Below, piece after piece: positions 52,708-62,803 of a DNA stretch of 64,000 bases. Where the stretch lies: the NCBI RefSeq assembly GCF_014284365.1, contig NZ_JACOGG010000002.1, positions 282,633-346,632 on the forward strand, in the 5' to 3' direction. The notes beneath the pieces were generated by a model. The model saw only the letters and a program-made list of their open reading frames with translations. It was not told the origin of the DNA and searched no databases. The position numbers were made by a program, and so were the translations under genes. The first letter of the stretch is position 1. Every line of letters begins with the position of its first letter. Source of the DNA: Cognatundibacterium rugosum (lineage in GTDB: Bacteria; Pseudomonadota; Gammaproteobacteria; Burkholderiales; Burkholderiaceae_D).

Positions 52708-55107
52708 TCAGAATTTTTTCCAGAGCTTGACGAAGTAAGCTGCACCACCTAAACCAAACTGTACGCTGTCGTAGTAAAACCCGTTATCGGTTTCATTCGG
52801 ATTCTGACGGGTCGGTTTGACATTGAAAATATTGGTGCCACCCACAGTCAGTTTAGTGGTGTCATTGAATGCATATGTGAGTGCCACATCCGCCGACGTC
52901 TTAGGTTCGTAATAGGCATTCGGCACACCATTTTCTGTCCCGGAGAACGTACCCAAAGTCTGCGAACCATAACGGATGATTTTAAATTCACTGGACCATG
53001 GACCCTGCTCATAATTGAAGCTGAGCGTCGCTTTCATACGTGGCCCACCTTGTTCGATAAACAGGCGTTCACGCTCAGACAACAGGACGTTTTCAAAGCC
53101 TTTGAGCGAAGGAGGTGCTGACACTTTTGTTACTTCAGTCTTACTGAAATTCGCACCGAAATATGTCGTCAGCTTGCCCGCACCCAGGTCAGTTTTATGA
53201 GATGCCGTCAAGTCCAGACCCTGAGTTCTGGTATTAATGGAATTCACAAAGAATTGTGCCTGTCCCACACCCAGTGCAGACAGGGTCGCACCCAGTGCAG
53301 GGTAATTATTGGCATCAAAACGTCCAGACAAAACGATGCGATCAGAGATATCGATACGATAGAAATCCGCCGTCATACTCAGTTGCTGACTGGGTTTAAA
53401 TGTCATACCCAGCGTGTAATTCTTAGACTTTTCTTCCTTCAGCTTAGGAATACCTGCTGCATTGGCAACTGGACCGCCATTTGGTGCCAGCACCACGTCC
53501 ATAGGCACACCACTGATGAAGTCAGTAAAGGTCGAAGAGAAAAAGACTTGCTGCAAAGACGGCGCACGAAAGCCTGTACTCAGCGAGCCACGCAGATACA
53601 TCGCATCCATCGCCTTGTAGCTCAACGCCAGCTTACCGGTCAGAGTAGAACCAAAGTCGCTGTAGCGTTCGCCACGCAAAGCGGTCTGCACTTTGAAGCG
53701 GTTAGTCACATCCGTCTCGATATCGACATAAGCGGCCACGCTGTTACGGTTGCGGTCAGTACGGTCGCCAGGCTGGAATCCGGGGAAGCCCTGACTACCG
53801 CCATTGCCACCGATACCAACGCCATCCACGTCATTATACGAACCAGGTTCACCGGCAAAAATCTTGTAATTCTCACGACGGTATTCAGCACCGAAAGCGA
53901 CGTTCACACCTTCCATAAAGCCGTCAAAGAAACGGCTGAAATCCAGATTGGTGGTCGCCTGGGAAAATGAAAAGCCACCGGCATCGAACTGGCTAGGGCT
54001 GATGCCCTTACCGCCATTGAGCAAATCCTTATTCGCGATCGAAGCATTGAGGGTATTGCTGATGTTGTAGCGCAGCTGGTTCTTGCCATAGGTTTGTGAC
54101 AGATCGGCATTCCATTCACCGATGCGCCAGCGATAACCGGCGATACCATAGATATCATCGATATCGCCATTGATATAGGGTACAAAACCATTCGGGTACA
54201 TGGCAGCAGAATTACGGGATGGAATATCATCACTGCCGATACCACCACGCGCCCAGGCGGCAGAGGACGCCTTGCGCTGCTGAGCCCCGAGGGTGAAATA
54301 GAATTTATCGGAGCCACCATTTGGCACTTCACCATTCAGATACACGGTAGGTCCTGTGACTTTCGTGTCGCCTATCGTGCGTGGATTCCCCGGATCAGCG
54401 CGATTGGAACGGCCGCGGTCGGTGTATTCGGCGGTGATGCCCAGCACACCTTTTTCACCGATACGCACGCCGCAATAAGCCGACGGCAAATAGTTTTTGC
54501 CATCACCGGCAGAATACTGGCTGTAACCGAAACTGGCTTCGCAACCCAGCGTTTTCTTCAAACTGATATCCAGCACACCGGCAATCGCGTCGGAACCGTA
54601 CTGAGCTGCAGCACCATCACGCAAAACCTGAATATTACTGATCGCCATGACCGGAATTGCATTCAAATCGGTACCGGTGTTACCACGATTACGCGCACCA
54701 AACAGATTCACCAGCGATACGGTATGACGACGTTTGCCATTCACCAGCACCAGTGTCTGGTCGGAACCCAGTCCGCGCAAGGCAGCAGAATCGACCAGAT
54801 CCGCGCCATCCGCACCGGTCTGACGGGTAGAGTTAAACGAGGGTGAAATATTGGCCAGCGTCTGAGCCAGATCGAACTGACCACCCTGCTCTGCCGATTT
54901 TGAGACGGAGATAAAATCAACCGGTACCGGTGTTTCAGTCGCAGAGGAATTGATTTTGCGCGATCCGACGATGGTTAAGGTCTGTATCGGCGCCTCTGCC
55001 GATTTGTCGGGTGTTGCAGTCTGCGCCAACGCCGCGAATGGGAGTACTGCAGCCATACCGCCAACACCGTACAGCGCCAGCAGGATTGCTTTACACATGG
55101 GTTTCAT
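52708..55107 (-). CDS. TonB-dependent outer-membrane receptor
   Basis: A 799-residue outer-membrane transporter. Signal peptide ending FAALAQ, then a TonB-box-like stretch (IQTLTIVGSR), a plug domain with FNSTRQTGADGADLVDSAAL and RDGAAAQYGSDAIAGVLD, and a 22-strand barrel ending in the aromatic LWKKF. This plug form (NGKRRHT...GTDLNAIP) belongs to the broad group of receptors for carbohydrates, peptides or unknown ligands in proteobacteria, not to clear siderophore receptors. AAGGAA precedes ATG 55107. It lies 237 bases downstream of the BtuF-like gene on the same strand. Confidence 0.92.
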   Translation of the reverse strand: MKPMCKAILLALYGVGGMAAVLPFAALAQTATPDKSAEAPIQTLTIVGSRKINSSATETPVPVDFISVSKSAEQGGQFDLAQTLANISPSFNSTRQTGADGADLVDSAALRGLGSDQTLVLVNGKRRHTVSLVNLFGARNRGNTGTDLNAIPVMAISNIQVLRDGAAAQYGSDAIAGVLDISLKKTLGCEASFGYSQYSAGDGKNYLPSAYCGVRIGEKGVLGITAEYTDRGRSNRADPGNPRTIGDTKVTGPTVYLNGEVPNGGSDKFYFTLGAQQRKASSAAWARGGIGSDDIPSRNSAAMYPNGFVPYINGDIDDIYGIAGYRWRIGEWNADLSQTYGKNQLRYNISNTLNASIANKDLLNGGKGISPSQFDAGGFSFSQATTNLDFSRFFDGFMEGVNVAFGAEYRRENYKIFAGEPGSYNDVDGVGIGGNGGSQGFPGFQPGDRTDRNRNSVAAYVDIETDVTNRFKVQTALRGERYSDFGSTLTGKLALSYKAMDAMYLRGSLSTGFRAPSLQQVFFSSTFTDFISGVPMDVVLAPNGGPVANAAGIPKLKEEKSKNYTLGMTFKPSQQLSMTADFYRIDISDRIVLSGRFDANNYPALGATLSALGVGQAQFFVNSINTRTQGLDLTASHKTDLGAGKLTTYFGANFSKTEVTKVSAPPSLKGFENVLLSERERLFIEQGGPRMKATLSFNYEQGPWSSEFKIIRYGSQTLGTFSGTENGVPNAYYEPKTSADVALTYAFNDTTKLTVGGTNIFNVKPTRQNPNETDNGFYYDSVQFGLGGAAYFVKLWKKF

Positions 55108-55344
55108 AACCGGAATTCCTTGAAAAAAAGCGTGAATCGGGACAGGAAACCACCAACTGCAGTCTGCTGTTCTTCACATTTTTTGCGCAGAATTCATTGT
55201 CACTGACCTCTATTTGCGGCAGTTTCCAGGATTTTTCAGTATCCGGTTGCAGCCAAAGCAGTGTCAATCAATGCGTTGTAAATTTACGTCTTTTATGCGG
55301 AAAACACGTATCTTTCCCACATTTTGACAGCATTTTTTTCATTT

Positions 55345-56142
55345 TTAGCGACAAAAAGACGTTATATATTTCAAGCCGGCAATACTTCGGCTACCGTACC
55401 AGGAAAACATTTCCCCATCCACCAACTCAACAGGAAGGCCAGTCTGGCGTTCCAGCATATCTGCATGCTGCTGCGTAAAACGATAAGGCTCACTCGACAA
55501 CAGGATCAGATCCATTTCCGCACACAGTACTGACGACCACTCAAAGCGCGGATAACGCTGAGTATTGTCGGCTATCTGCACTTGCTGCCAACCGATCTGG
55601 CGACACATGTCGGCAATATAAGTTTGGGCCGACACCGTCATCCATGGATCTTGCCAGATGCAATACAACACACGCTGCGGTCTGCTGCGTGCGGCGCAGT
55701 CAGCCAGCACCTGCTGAGCTGACTCGAACTGTGTACACAAGGCTTCGGCTTGCGCGCTATGCCCAAACAAGCCACCAGCCAGCCGAAACAAAGCCGGATT
55801 ATCATTCACCTTCAACGGATGCGTCACCACTACATGCGGCACAAAGGTCGCGAGTTCATCGACCACAGGTTTGGTGTTTTCGTCGATATTGACGAACAGA
55901 TGGGTAGGTGCGAGCGCACGGATTTTAGCGATATTCACATCCTTGGTACCGCCAACTTTAGGAATCGCGGCGACCTGATCAGCGGGATGTATACAAAATC
56001 CGGTACGGCCTACCAGTGCATGTTGTAAGCCCAGATCGATCAGCAATTCCGTCAGTGAGGGAACCAGACTCACGATGCGTGCCTGCTCCGGATTCCATAC
56101 AGGATGCTGTTGTTCGATGGCGTCGGTAAATAACTGACTCAT
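55345..56142 (-). CDS. BtuF-like helical-backbone metal/corrinoid receptor
   Basis: A 265-residue protein with the class III periplasmic binding fold: RIVSLVPSLTELLIDLG, VGRTGFCIHPADQV, VGGTKDVNIAKI (start of the backbone helix) and WQDPWMTV. It matches the cobalamin-binding-protein group around BtuF, but has no signal peptide, so it may act in the cytoplasm; this is common for the betaproteobacterial version. Ligand unproven. Its ATG overlaps the stop of the SDR gene (ATGA), showing coupling. A TonB receptor follows on the same strand, but no cobalamin riboswitch is visible. Confidence 0.8.
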   Translation of the reverse strand: MSQLFTDAIEQQHPVWNPEQARIVSLVPSLTELLIDLGLQHALVGRTGFCIHPADQVAAIPKVGGTKDVNIAKIRALAPTHLFVNIDENTKPVVDELATFVPHVVVTHPLKVNDNPALFRLAGGLFGHSAQAEALCTQFESAQQVLADCAARSRPQRVLYCIWQDPWMTVSAQTYIADMCRQIGWQQVQIADNTQRYPRFEWSSVLCAEMDLILLSSEPYRFTQQHADMLERQTGLPVELVDGEMFSWYGSRSIAGLKYITSFCR

Positions 56143-56933
56143 GCGCTCGGCTCCTGCGGCGCCGGCTGTCTTGGCTTTTGCGGTGCACGTGAAAAAATAA
56201 AGTCATAGAGCGGATTCGGCAGCAGCCGCAACAGCTTCGCCACTATGCCCATCTGCCATGGAATCACGCGATAGGAAGTGCCAGCGGCGATCGTCTTGAC
56301 GGCCTGCGCGGCAAAGCGTTCAGCGGGCATCAGGAAGGGCATGGGGAAAGTATTCACCTGCGTCATGGGCGTATCGATGTAACCCGGTGCTATCGTCACC
56401 ACGCGTATACCATCGCGTGCCAGCTCCACCCGCAATGATTCGCAATAACTGATGACCGCAGCTTTCGACGCGCTGTAGGCTTCGGCGCCGGGCAAGCCAC
56501 GGATACCCGCCACGCTGCCTATGCCAACCAGGCGGCAGGCCTCCTGTCCAGCGATATGCTGCATATGGGGGATAAAGGCACTGAAAGTCGCCACGGTCGC
56601 CATCAGGTTGGTCTGTACAATACGCTCAAACACCACATAGTCTTCCTGATGTGCGCTCAGTGTGCCCATCGAGACACCTGCATTCGCAATCACCACCTGC
56701 ACCGCTCCGGCTTCCGCGATAAAGGCCTGTGCGGCCTGCCGTAAGGCGGCATGATCGGTCACATCCAGTGCATAAATACAATGACGCTCAGGATGCGGCA
56801 GCGATAGTCTTAACTGTTCCAGCTGAGGCTGGCGGCGCGCTACCAGCGCCACCCGCGCGCCTTGCTGTGCATAGCTACGCGCCAGGGCTGCACCCAGACC
56901 TGAAGAGGCACCGGTAATAAACACATTCATCAT
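56139..56933 (-). CDS. short-chain dehydrogenase/reductase (SDR)
   Basis: A 264-residue NAD(P)-dependent oxidoreductase of the classical SDR family. VFITGASSGLGAALA is the cofactor loop (TGxxxGxG), ALDVTD and IANAGVSMG are the next family motifs, and the catalytic triad is Ser (GIGSVAG), then Tyr and Lys in YSASKAA. The C-terminus is hydrophobic then basic (LLRLLPNPLYDFIFSRAPQKPRQ), possibly a membrane contact. Two ATGs (56933, 56930) are close; GGA lies upstream. It is coupled to the BtuF-like gene. Substrate unknown. Confidence 0.88.
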   Translation of the reverse strand: MMNVFITGASSGLGAALARSYAQQGARVALVARRQPQLEQLRLSLPHPERHCIYALDVTDHAALRQAAQAFIAEAGAVQVVIANAGVSMGTLSAHQEDYVVFERIVQTNLMATVATFSAFIPHMQHIAGQEACRLVGIGSVAGIRGLPGAEAYSASKAAVISYCESLRVELARDGIRVVTIAPGYIDTPMTQVNTFPMPFLMPAERFAAQAVKTIAAGTSYRVIPWQMGIVAKLLRLLPNPLYDFIFSRAPQKPRQPAPQEPSA

Positions 56934-57040
56934 TTGAAATCCAATCTGCACACTAGGACGAGGCTGGAATATACGTCAGCTTTTAACTTGCTGACCAGTC
57001 CAGACTCAGAAAAATCAACCGCGAAGCAACGCGCCATACC

Positions 57041-57919
57041 TCATTCCTGCATAGGCGTATTTGCTGCCAGCCAGGCCCGTGGCGACAAGCCTGTCTGCTG
57101 TGTAAACACCCTGCTGAGTGCCGATGCATTGGTATAGCCCAATGCAGGCGCGATGACTTTCACCGCCTGTCCTTGTAATAACTGTTTTTTTGCGACCGCG
57201 ATACGCCATTCAGTCAGATAGGCAGCCGGTGCCACCCCCATTACTTTTTTAAAGCGACTCGCAAACGCACTGCGTGACATGGCTGCTTTCCGGGCTAACT
57301 GCTCCAGCGTCCAGGCTAATTCCGGACTGTCATGCATCGCGGTGATTGCCTGTGACAGTTGCGGATCAGCCAGGCCAGAAATCAATCCGGCAGAAATGCC
57401 TTGTTCTGAAGCCTGATCCAGCAAGCTGCGCAATAGCTGCAGCAATACCACGACAAACAAACGATCAGCAATCAGACGCTGCCCACAGCGTACCTGATCG
57501 ACTTCCTGAAATAACACATCGAGCACGCCCTTAAGACTGGGCACAGCTGCCAGCGGCAACACGATCAGCGGGGGCAATGCCCTGACCAGAGGATGGGAGG
57601 CACCACCGGCAAAATATACCGAGGCACAGGTGAAATCGGCTCCATCCACCGGTGCATTGTAAAACTGATGCGCCAGGGCCTGAGGATAGAAAATTAAGCT
57701 GGGCTCAGTGATGTCTATGCTGCGCGATACCCCGGCACCAGCATGATGCGTGAGCCGCATTTCTCCCTTGCGCAACACATGAAAAAATCCGCGTCCGGCC
57801 TGTGCATCAAACTGCGTCAGACCACACAGCGCACCTGAAAAATACAGGTTCGCCGTGACTGGAAAATGTTCCAGTAAGGACGACAGACGGTCTAGTGCCG
57901 GTAAAGTTTGTTTCGGCAT
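57041..57919 (-). CDS. AraC-family transcriptional regulator (cupin + HTH)
   Basis: A 292-residue regulator. The N-terminal cupin-type sensing domain (FSGALCGLTQFDAQAGRGFF, ... PSLIFYPQALAHQF) is followed by two helix-turn-helix units (LEQLARKAAMSRSAFASRFK; VKVIAPALGYTNASALSRVF) typical of AraC proteins that control stress or oxidoreductase genes. ATG 57919 is likely; the TTG at 57961 is not. It is divergent from the AhpD-like gene, 140 bases apart, and probably controls it. Confidence 0.88.
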   Translation of the reverse strand: MPKQTLPALDRLSSLLEHFPVTANLYFSGALCGLTQFDAQAGRGFFHVLRKGEMRLTHHAGAGVSRSIDITEPSLIFYPQALAHQFYNAPVDGADFTCASVYFAGGASHPLVRALPPLIVLPLAAVPSLKGVLDVLFQEVDQVRCGQRLIADRLFVVVLLQLLRSLLDQASEQGISAGLISGLADPQLSQAITAMHDSPELAWTLEQLARKAAMSRSAFASRFKKVMGVAPAAYLTEWRIAVAKKQLLQGQAVKVIAPALGYTNASALSRVFTQQTGLSPRAWLAANTPMQE

Positions 57920-58059
57920 ATCTGGATGATTAGATACATATTTAAGACGTAAGGATACCAATCATACACTTCAAACGCGCACACTGCGCTCTGTGCACTC
58001 AGCACTGTCTCATTTGACCGACGATCAATTCATCTACTGATTTTGCAAAGGAAAATATC

Positions 58060-58602
58060 ATGTCTCACGTCGCTTTAATTCAATCCGCCACCACCACTGC
58101 ACAACGTCAGGCACTGCTGGCTCCGATACAACAAGCCTTTGGCAGCACACCCAATATGTTCAGCGCGGTGGCCAATTCACCAGCAGCGCTGAGCAGCATG
58201 TGGGCTGCGTTTGGTGCATTGGGTAAGGGAGTGCTCGGAGCTCAGCTGGGAGAGCAAATTGCGGTTGCTATTGCACAGAGCAATGCCTGCGAATACTGCC
58301 TGGCCGCGCATACTTTACTAGGTAAAAATGCGGGGCTCAGCGCAGACCAGATGGCTGCCGCACAGGCAGGGCAGTCAGCAGATCCAAAAACTGCGGCAGC
58401 TCTGACATTTGCCTTAAAAGTGGTGAAACAGCGCGCTCAGGTGAATGAACAGGATTTTGCGCAATTACGCAGTGCAGGATTTGAAGATGAACATATCGTC
58501 GAGATTCTGGCCCATGTCGCGCTGAATATTTTTACTAACTACATCAATATCGCACTCGATGTGCCTTTGGATTTCCCAGCGGTCGCATTGAATCCGGTCT
58601 GA
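58060..58602 (+). CDS. carboxymuconolactone decarboxylase / AhpD-like peroxidase-related protein
   Basis: A 180-residue all-helical protein of the AhpD/CMD family. SNACEYCLAAH carries the redox pair CxxC and the His of alkylhydroperoxidase-type proteins, with an N-terminal segment PIQQAFGSTPNMFSAVANSP typical of the peroxidase-related subgroup. It probably reduces organic peroxides or acts with a thiol partner. AAAGGAAA precedes the ATG. The adjacent divergent AraC regulator is its probable controller. A long terminator hairpin follows. Confidence 0.88.
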   Translation: MSHVALIQSATTTAQRQALLAPIQQAFGSTPNMFSAVANSPAALSSMWAAFGALGKGVLGAQLGEQIAVAIAQSNACEYCLAAHTLLGKNAGLSADQMAAAQAGQSADPKTAAALTFALKVVKQRAQVNEQDFAQLRSAGFEDEHIVEILAHVALNIFTNYINIALDVPLDFPAVALNPV

Positions 58603-58654
58603 CAAACTGAGGTCAAACTGATCGCGGCTGACCCCGGAAGCCGCTCCGTTGACA

Positions 58655-58700
58655 CAAGAAAAAGCCCGCATCAGCAAAGGCTGGTGCGGGCTTTTTCTTG
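58655..58700. terminator. bidirectional terminator, 20-pair stem
   Basis: CAAGAAAAAGCCCGCATCAG (58655-58674) pairs with CTGGTGCGGGCTTTTTCTTG (58681-58700), with one G-T pair and a six-base loop. T runs occur on both strands, so it ends the AhpD-like gene (plus) and dsbA (minus). Confidence 0.92.
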
Positions 58701-58736
58701 CATGCGAAGACTGGCTAGCGTCTGAAAACCCTTAGC

Positions 58737-59486
58737 CTACTTTTTCTTGGCGGGTGTCTGTGCAGTGGCCGCCGGAGCTGCTGCAGGAGCACTGGTTGCA
58801 GCCGTACTGATGCCTTTTTCTTTCTGGACTTTGGCCAGCAAGAAATCCATCACTTGCAATGCAGCGCGGTTTTGTACGTCTTCAGTCACACGGCCTACAC
58901 CGGACACTGCCTGTGCCGGGGAAGTCACATAACGTCCATCGATCGCAATCATCGGCACGCTGTCGACCTGATATGCTTCCTGAGTTTGATTCAGGCGTGC
59001 GACCTTGCTTTGCATACTGAAAGCAGAGTTATAAATTTCACTGAATTTTTGTTTATCGAGGCCGGATTTAGCCACGAAATTCATCACGTCCGCATCAGTC
59101 TGCAAACGGTTACGATCCACATGATAGGCATTGAAAGCCTTGATATGATGCGACTCCAGCTTGCCCATGGTATCCAGCGTCAGGAATAATTTTTGTTGCG
59201 TGACCAGGCCATGGAAATTCACATGCACACGTTTGAACACGATCTGATCACTATGCTTTTTAACCCATTCAGCGATCAGTGGTTCGAGTGCATTACAGTG
59301 CGGGCAAAAATAACCAAAGAATTCGGTGACTTCGATTTTTTTCCCTGCTTCGACGGGCTGAGCTTTGGTCAGTACCCGGTATTCCTTGCCCGCTTCGGGC
59401 GCTGCCGGTGTAGCCAGTGCCAGACCCGCTGCCATGCTCAGACTGGCAATCACGACACCACGAAACAGTTGTTGCAAAACTCGCAT
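58737..59486 (-). CDS. dsbA: periplasmic thiol:disulfide interchange protein DsbA
   Basis: A 249-residue oxidoreductase that forms disulfides in secreted proteins. Signal peptide residues 1-25; thioredoxin fold with FFGYFCPHCNALEP (Cys61 and Cys64, CPHC as in E. coli DsbA) and the cis-Pro loop VDSVPMIAIDGRYV. An Ala/Pro-rich tail ending in Lys (AAAPAATAQTPAKKK) is extra. AAAGGAAG precedes the ATG. It follows the SPOR gene and argS in the same direction, an order I recall as common in Burkholderiales, and supports folding of the secreted proteases in this window. Confidence 0.93.
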   Translation of the reverse strand: MRVLQQLFRGVVIASLSMAAGLALATPAAPEAGKEYRVLTKAQPVEAGKKIEVTEFFGYFCPHCNALEPLIAEWVKKHSDQIVFKRVHVNFHGLVTQQKLFLTLDTMGKLESHHIKAFNAYHVDRNRLQTDADVMNFVAKSGLDKQKFSEIYNSAFSMQSKVARLNQTQEAYQVDSVPMIAIDGRYVTSPAQAVSGVGRVTEDVQNRAALQVMDFLLAKVQKEKGISTAATSAPAAAPAATAQTPAKKK

Positions 59487-59566
59487 ATGCTTCCTTTACT
59501 TAATCATTGAAATCCATCATCCGTTATGACAGCTAGCCGGATACAGACCCAGCCAGCAGGACGATC

Positions 59567-60205
59567 TTACTTAAGGGTTTTTACGATCGCGACATCGACG
59601 CCATTCTCTGACAACTTAGCGCGGTTACGGTTCATTGTTTCTGCATTCGGATATGGACCCACCCTGACCCGGTACATGGTGCCGGTATCAGAATTTTTCT
59701 CGCTGATTTTCGCTTCAAAACCGATCAGGGCCAGCTTGGCACGTGCGCTTTCTGCATCATTCACTTCGCGGAAGGCACCGGTTTGCAAGTAGTAGGTGTA
59801 CTTATCTTCTACTGCCGGATCGATCTTGACTACTTCCGCTGGTTTCTCTGCGGGCTTTTCTGCAGTCACTGGTTTTTCTGAGGCCGGTTTGACTTCTATT
59901 TTGCTGTCGGCCGGTTTGACGGCCACGGTATTTTGCTCTGCCGCTTTTGGTGCGTCTTTCAGCACATCTTTATTGGCTTCTTTGACCGCGTCCTTGTTGC
60001 CATACAGCGGTTTATTCGGATCTTGTAGCTGGGTCAGCGGCTGATCCGGTTTGTCCTTACCGCCTTTATTGGTAAATGGCGTGGAAGACTTAGTAATCAG
60101 GAGCGCGACGGCCACGGCAATACCGAGACCAATCACCAGACCGATGATAATGCCTGTGAGCGTGTTGCCGCGCTGACGGGCCAAAGTTGTGAGATGTGCT
60201 TTCAT
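59567..60205 (-). CDS. SPOR-domain membrane protein (FtsN-like)
   Basis: A 212-residue bitopic protein: a short cytoplasmic start, one membrane helix (TGIIIGLVIGLGIAVAVALL, residues 16-35), a low-complexity Lys/Asp/Ala/Glu linker (about 45-130) and a C-terminal SPOR domain (YYLQTGAFREVNDAESARAK ... YRVRVGPYPN) that binds denuded peptidoglycan at the division septum. GGAGA precedes ATG 60205. It lies between argS and dsbA with short gaps and is probably co-transcribed. Confidence 0.9.
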   Translation of the reverse strand: MKAHLTTLARQRGNTLTGIIIGLVIGLGIAVAVALLITKSSTPFTNKGGKDKPDQPLTQLQDPNKPLYGNKDAVKEANKDVLKDAPKAAEQNTVAVKPADSKIEVKPASEKPVTAEKPAEKPAEVVKIDPAVEDKYTYYLQTGAFREVNDAESARAKLALIGFEAKISEKNSDTGTMYRVRVGPYPNAETMNRNRAKLSENGVDVAIVKTLK

Positions 60206-60301
60206 GCGTCTCCGGAAATTGAGGTTGCCAGAAATAGGTATACGCTGTGACTGGCCGCTCGCCCTCGTTCTGCCTGGGCTGGCGGCCAGTTCTGCTGTTT
60301 T

Positions 60302-62014
60302 TTACATCTTGTTAGGTGCGGACACACCGATCAGGCTCAGGCCATTGCGGATCACCTGACGGGTGGCCAGCATCAGCGCCAGACGTGCCAGCTTAGTCGC
60401 TTCGTCGTCAACCAACACGCGCTCGGCGTTGTAGTAGCTGTGCAGCTCACCGGCCAGATCACGCAGGTAGAAGGCGACCTGATGGGGGCCAAGTTCGTCT
60501 AAGGCTTTTTCCAGCATTTCCGGATATTCTGCCAGCTTGGCCAGCAGGCTGGCTTCGCGTGGAGCGGTCAGTGGCGACAGATCAACTTGTGCCAGCGGTG
60601 CGAACGCTGCTTCATCAGTTGCATATTGTGCCAGTACCGAGCAAATACGGGCGTGGGCATACTGCACGTAGTAAACCGGATTTTCGTCAGACTGTGCCAG
60701 TGCCACATCGACGTCAAATACAAACTCAGTATCTGCCTTACGTGAGATCAGGAAGAAACGCACCGCATCACGGCCACGTACTTCATCACCATTGCCCGAC
60801 CATTCGATCAGATCACGTACGGTCACGTAGGAACCGGCACGCTTGGAAATTTTTACTTCGGCGCCGTCCTTCATGACCGTCACCATTTTGTGCAGCACAT
60901 AATCCGGGAAGCCCTGAGGAATACCGACGTTCAGTGCCTGCAAACCTGCGCGTACCCGTGCGATGGTGCCGTGGTGATCGCTACCCTGAATATTGATAGC
61001 CTGGCGATAACCGCGCTCCCACTTGGTGACGTGATAGGCAACGTCAGGCACAAAATAGGTATACGTGCCGTCTGATTTTTTCATCACACGGTCTTTGTCG
61101 TCGCCGTATTCCGTAGTTTTCAACCACAGTGCACCATCCTGCTCATAGGTTTTGCCAGCGGCGATCAAGGCCTGTACTGCGGATTCGACTTTGCCGTCGC
61201 TGTACAAAGAAGATTCGAGATAATAGTTATCGAACTTCACGCCAAAAGCCTGCAAATCCGTATCCTGCTCACGACGTAAGTATGCGACCGCAAACTTACG
61301 GATAGAATCGATGTCATCGGCATCGCCACTCGCAGTCGCAGGTACCCCATCGCTGGCCGCAACGGTTTTCTTGTCCAGGAAATCCCGTGCTATTTCGGCG
61401 ATGTAATCACCGTTGTATGCAGACTCTGGCCAGTTGGCATCGCCTGGCGCAAAGCCTTTGGCACGCGCCTGTACCGACAGCGCCAGATTACCAATCTGTA
61501 CGCCTGCATCGTTGTAATAGAACTCGCGCGTCACATCAAAACCCTGTACGTGCAGCAGTGCTGCCAGCGCATCACCCAGCGCACCCTGACGACCATGGCC
61601 GACATGCAGAGGGCCAGTCGGGTTGGCGGACACAAATTCCACCACCACTTTTTTACCGGCACCGCGTGCACTTTGACCAAATGCGGCCGATTGCTGCAAC
61701 ACGGTACGCACGACTGATTGCTTGGCTGCTGTCGCCAGACGGATATTGATGAAGCCAGGTCCTGCGATCTCAACTGCAGCGATCAAAGGATGTTGCTGTG
61801 CTTCGATGTTGGCAACGATCTGGGTCGCCAGCTCACGTGGATTTTTGCGCAAAGGCTTAGCGATCTGCATGGCGATATTGCAGGCAGCATCACCGTGTGA
61901 AGGATCGCGTGGGCGCTCCAGCAGGATGGCAGGTTGCAGATCACTGCCTTCCAGCACAGGAGCAACAGCGGTTTGCAAAAGATTCAGTAAGTCTTGTTTT
62001 TGTTGAGCTAACAT
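60302..62014 (-). CDS. argS: arginyl-tRNA synthetase
   Basis: A 570-residue class I aminoacyl-tRNA synthetase charging tRNA-Arg. The HIGH-type motif is in [18 protein letters not shown], the DRVMKK and [16 protein letters not shown] regions match ArgRS, and the KMSKS equivalent is KISKRAG; the anticodon-binding helix domain ends the protein. ATG 62014 is the family start; the open frame to 62065 is not homologous in feel. There is no clear Shine-Dalgarno sequence. First gene of the argS-SPOR-dsbA series. Confidence 0.96.
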   Translation of the reverse strand: MLAQQKQDLLNLLQTAVAPVLEGSDLQPAILLERPRDPSHGDAACNIAMQIAKPLRKNPRELATQIVANIEAQQHPLIAAVEIAGPGFINIRLATAAKQSVVRTVLQQSAAFGQSARGAGKKVVVEFVSANPTGPLHVGHGRQGALGDALAALLHVQGFDVTREFYYNDAGVQIGNLALSVQARAKGFAPGDANWPESAYNGDYIAEIARDFLDKKTVAASDGVPATASGDADDIDSIRKFAVAYLRREQDTDLQAFGVKFDNYYLESSLYSDGKVESAVQALIAAGKTYEQDGALWLKTTEYGDDKDRVMKKSDGTYTYFVPDVAYHVTKWERGYRQAINIQGSDHHGTIARVRAGLQALNVGIPQGFPDYVLHKMVTVMKDGAEVKISKRAGSYVTVRDLIEWSGNGDEVRGRDAVRFFLISRKADTEFVFDVDVALAQSDENPVYYVQYAHARICSVLAQYATDEAAFAPLAQVDLSPLTAPREASLLAKLAEYPEMLEKALDELGPHQVAFYLRDLAGELHSYYNAERVLVDDEATKLARLALMLATRQVIRNGLSLIGVSAPNKM

Positions 62015-62105
62015 GGCACAGGATATTCTTTGCTTATTGGCAATGAAATAGAATGAGAACAGCAAACATTATACTGTCTCCCCTGCGCCATGTCCGTTTG
62101 GAAAT

Positions 62106-62627
62106 TCAGACCGATGCGGTTTGCAGCGCGGCGGCTGGTTGAGCATTCTTGAGTAATTGGCGTACCCGTAATAATTTGCTCAACAGAATGCCATTCACCA
62201 GTCCGAAAGCAATACTGCAAACCAGAATCGCGCCAGTGTCAGTACGTAATGCCGGCTGCATCGCAAAGACCATACCCTGCACGTATTTACCCACAAAAAT
62301 CAACATCATCAGTGTCAGTGGCAGCCAGCTACCACGCACCCAGATATGGCTGGCAGATTCCACCCGCAGACCGTCTGCATCGGCCATACGCACTGCGAGC
62401 TGGGCACCCAGCCAGACTGCGCCGGCCCAACTCAGCAAAGCGAGTGCATTCCACCCGAATTGCTGCAGCTGCCCCTGAATCGACAAGCCGGCCATCAACA
62501 CCGGCAATAGGGTCAGACGACGCAAGTTTTGCACACGGTCACGGCTTGCCAAAGTACCAAAAACCAATAAAGTTGCCAGAACGACCCAAACCCAGACTGG
62601 TGTATGACTCAGAATTTGCTGCAGCAT
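62106..62627 (-). CDS. small integral-membrane protein (DUF6622-like)
   Basis: A 173-residue inner-membrane protein with about five hydrophobic segments (VWVWVVLATLLVFGTLA; LLPVLMAGLSI; ALALLSWAGAVWLGAQL; LTLMMLIFVGKYV; ILVCSIAFGLVNGILLS). It resembles small DUF6622-type membrane proteins of Betaproteobacteria, function unknown. AAGGAGA precedes ATG 62627. It lies 91 bases upstream of argS on the same strand and divergent from rdgC. Confidence 0.75.
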   Translation of the reverse strand: MLQQILSHTPVWVWVVLATLLVFGTLASRDRVQNLRRLTLLPVLMAGLSIQGQLQQFGWNALALLSWAGAVWLGAQLAVRMADADGLRVESASHIWVRGSWLPLTLMMLIFVGKYVQGMVFAMQPALRTDTGAILVCSIAFGLVNGILLSKLLRVRQLLKNAQPAAALQTASV

Positions 62628-62803
62628 GATGATCTCCTTGTTGGTGATGTCTGATTGCGATGGAGTCAGTATGGCGGGCTGGTAAGCACGGAGCGAGCAA
62701 AATGCGACGGAGTCACGATTAGAGTCGCAAAGCGCGGCCCAGATGGCGTCAGTTGCCGGCGCCGCACGTGTAGAATGTCAGCTTTTCATTGTTTGGATCA
62801 GCT

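Noticed and set aside
55108..55344. Possible cobalamin riboswitch before the TonB receptor, next to a BtuF-like gene
   Set aside because: The B12-box core (GCCACTG context) is absent on the transcribed strand and no matching stem array is seen.
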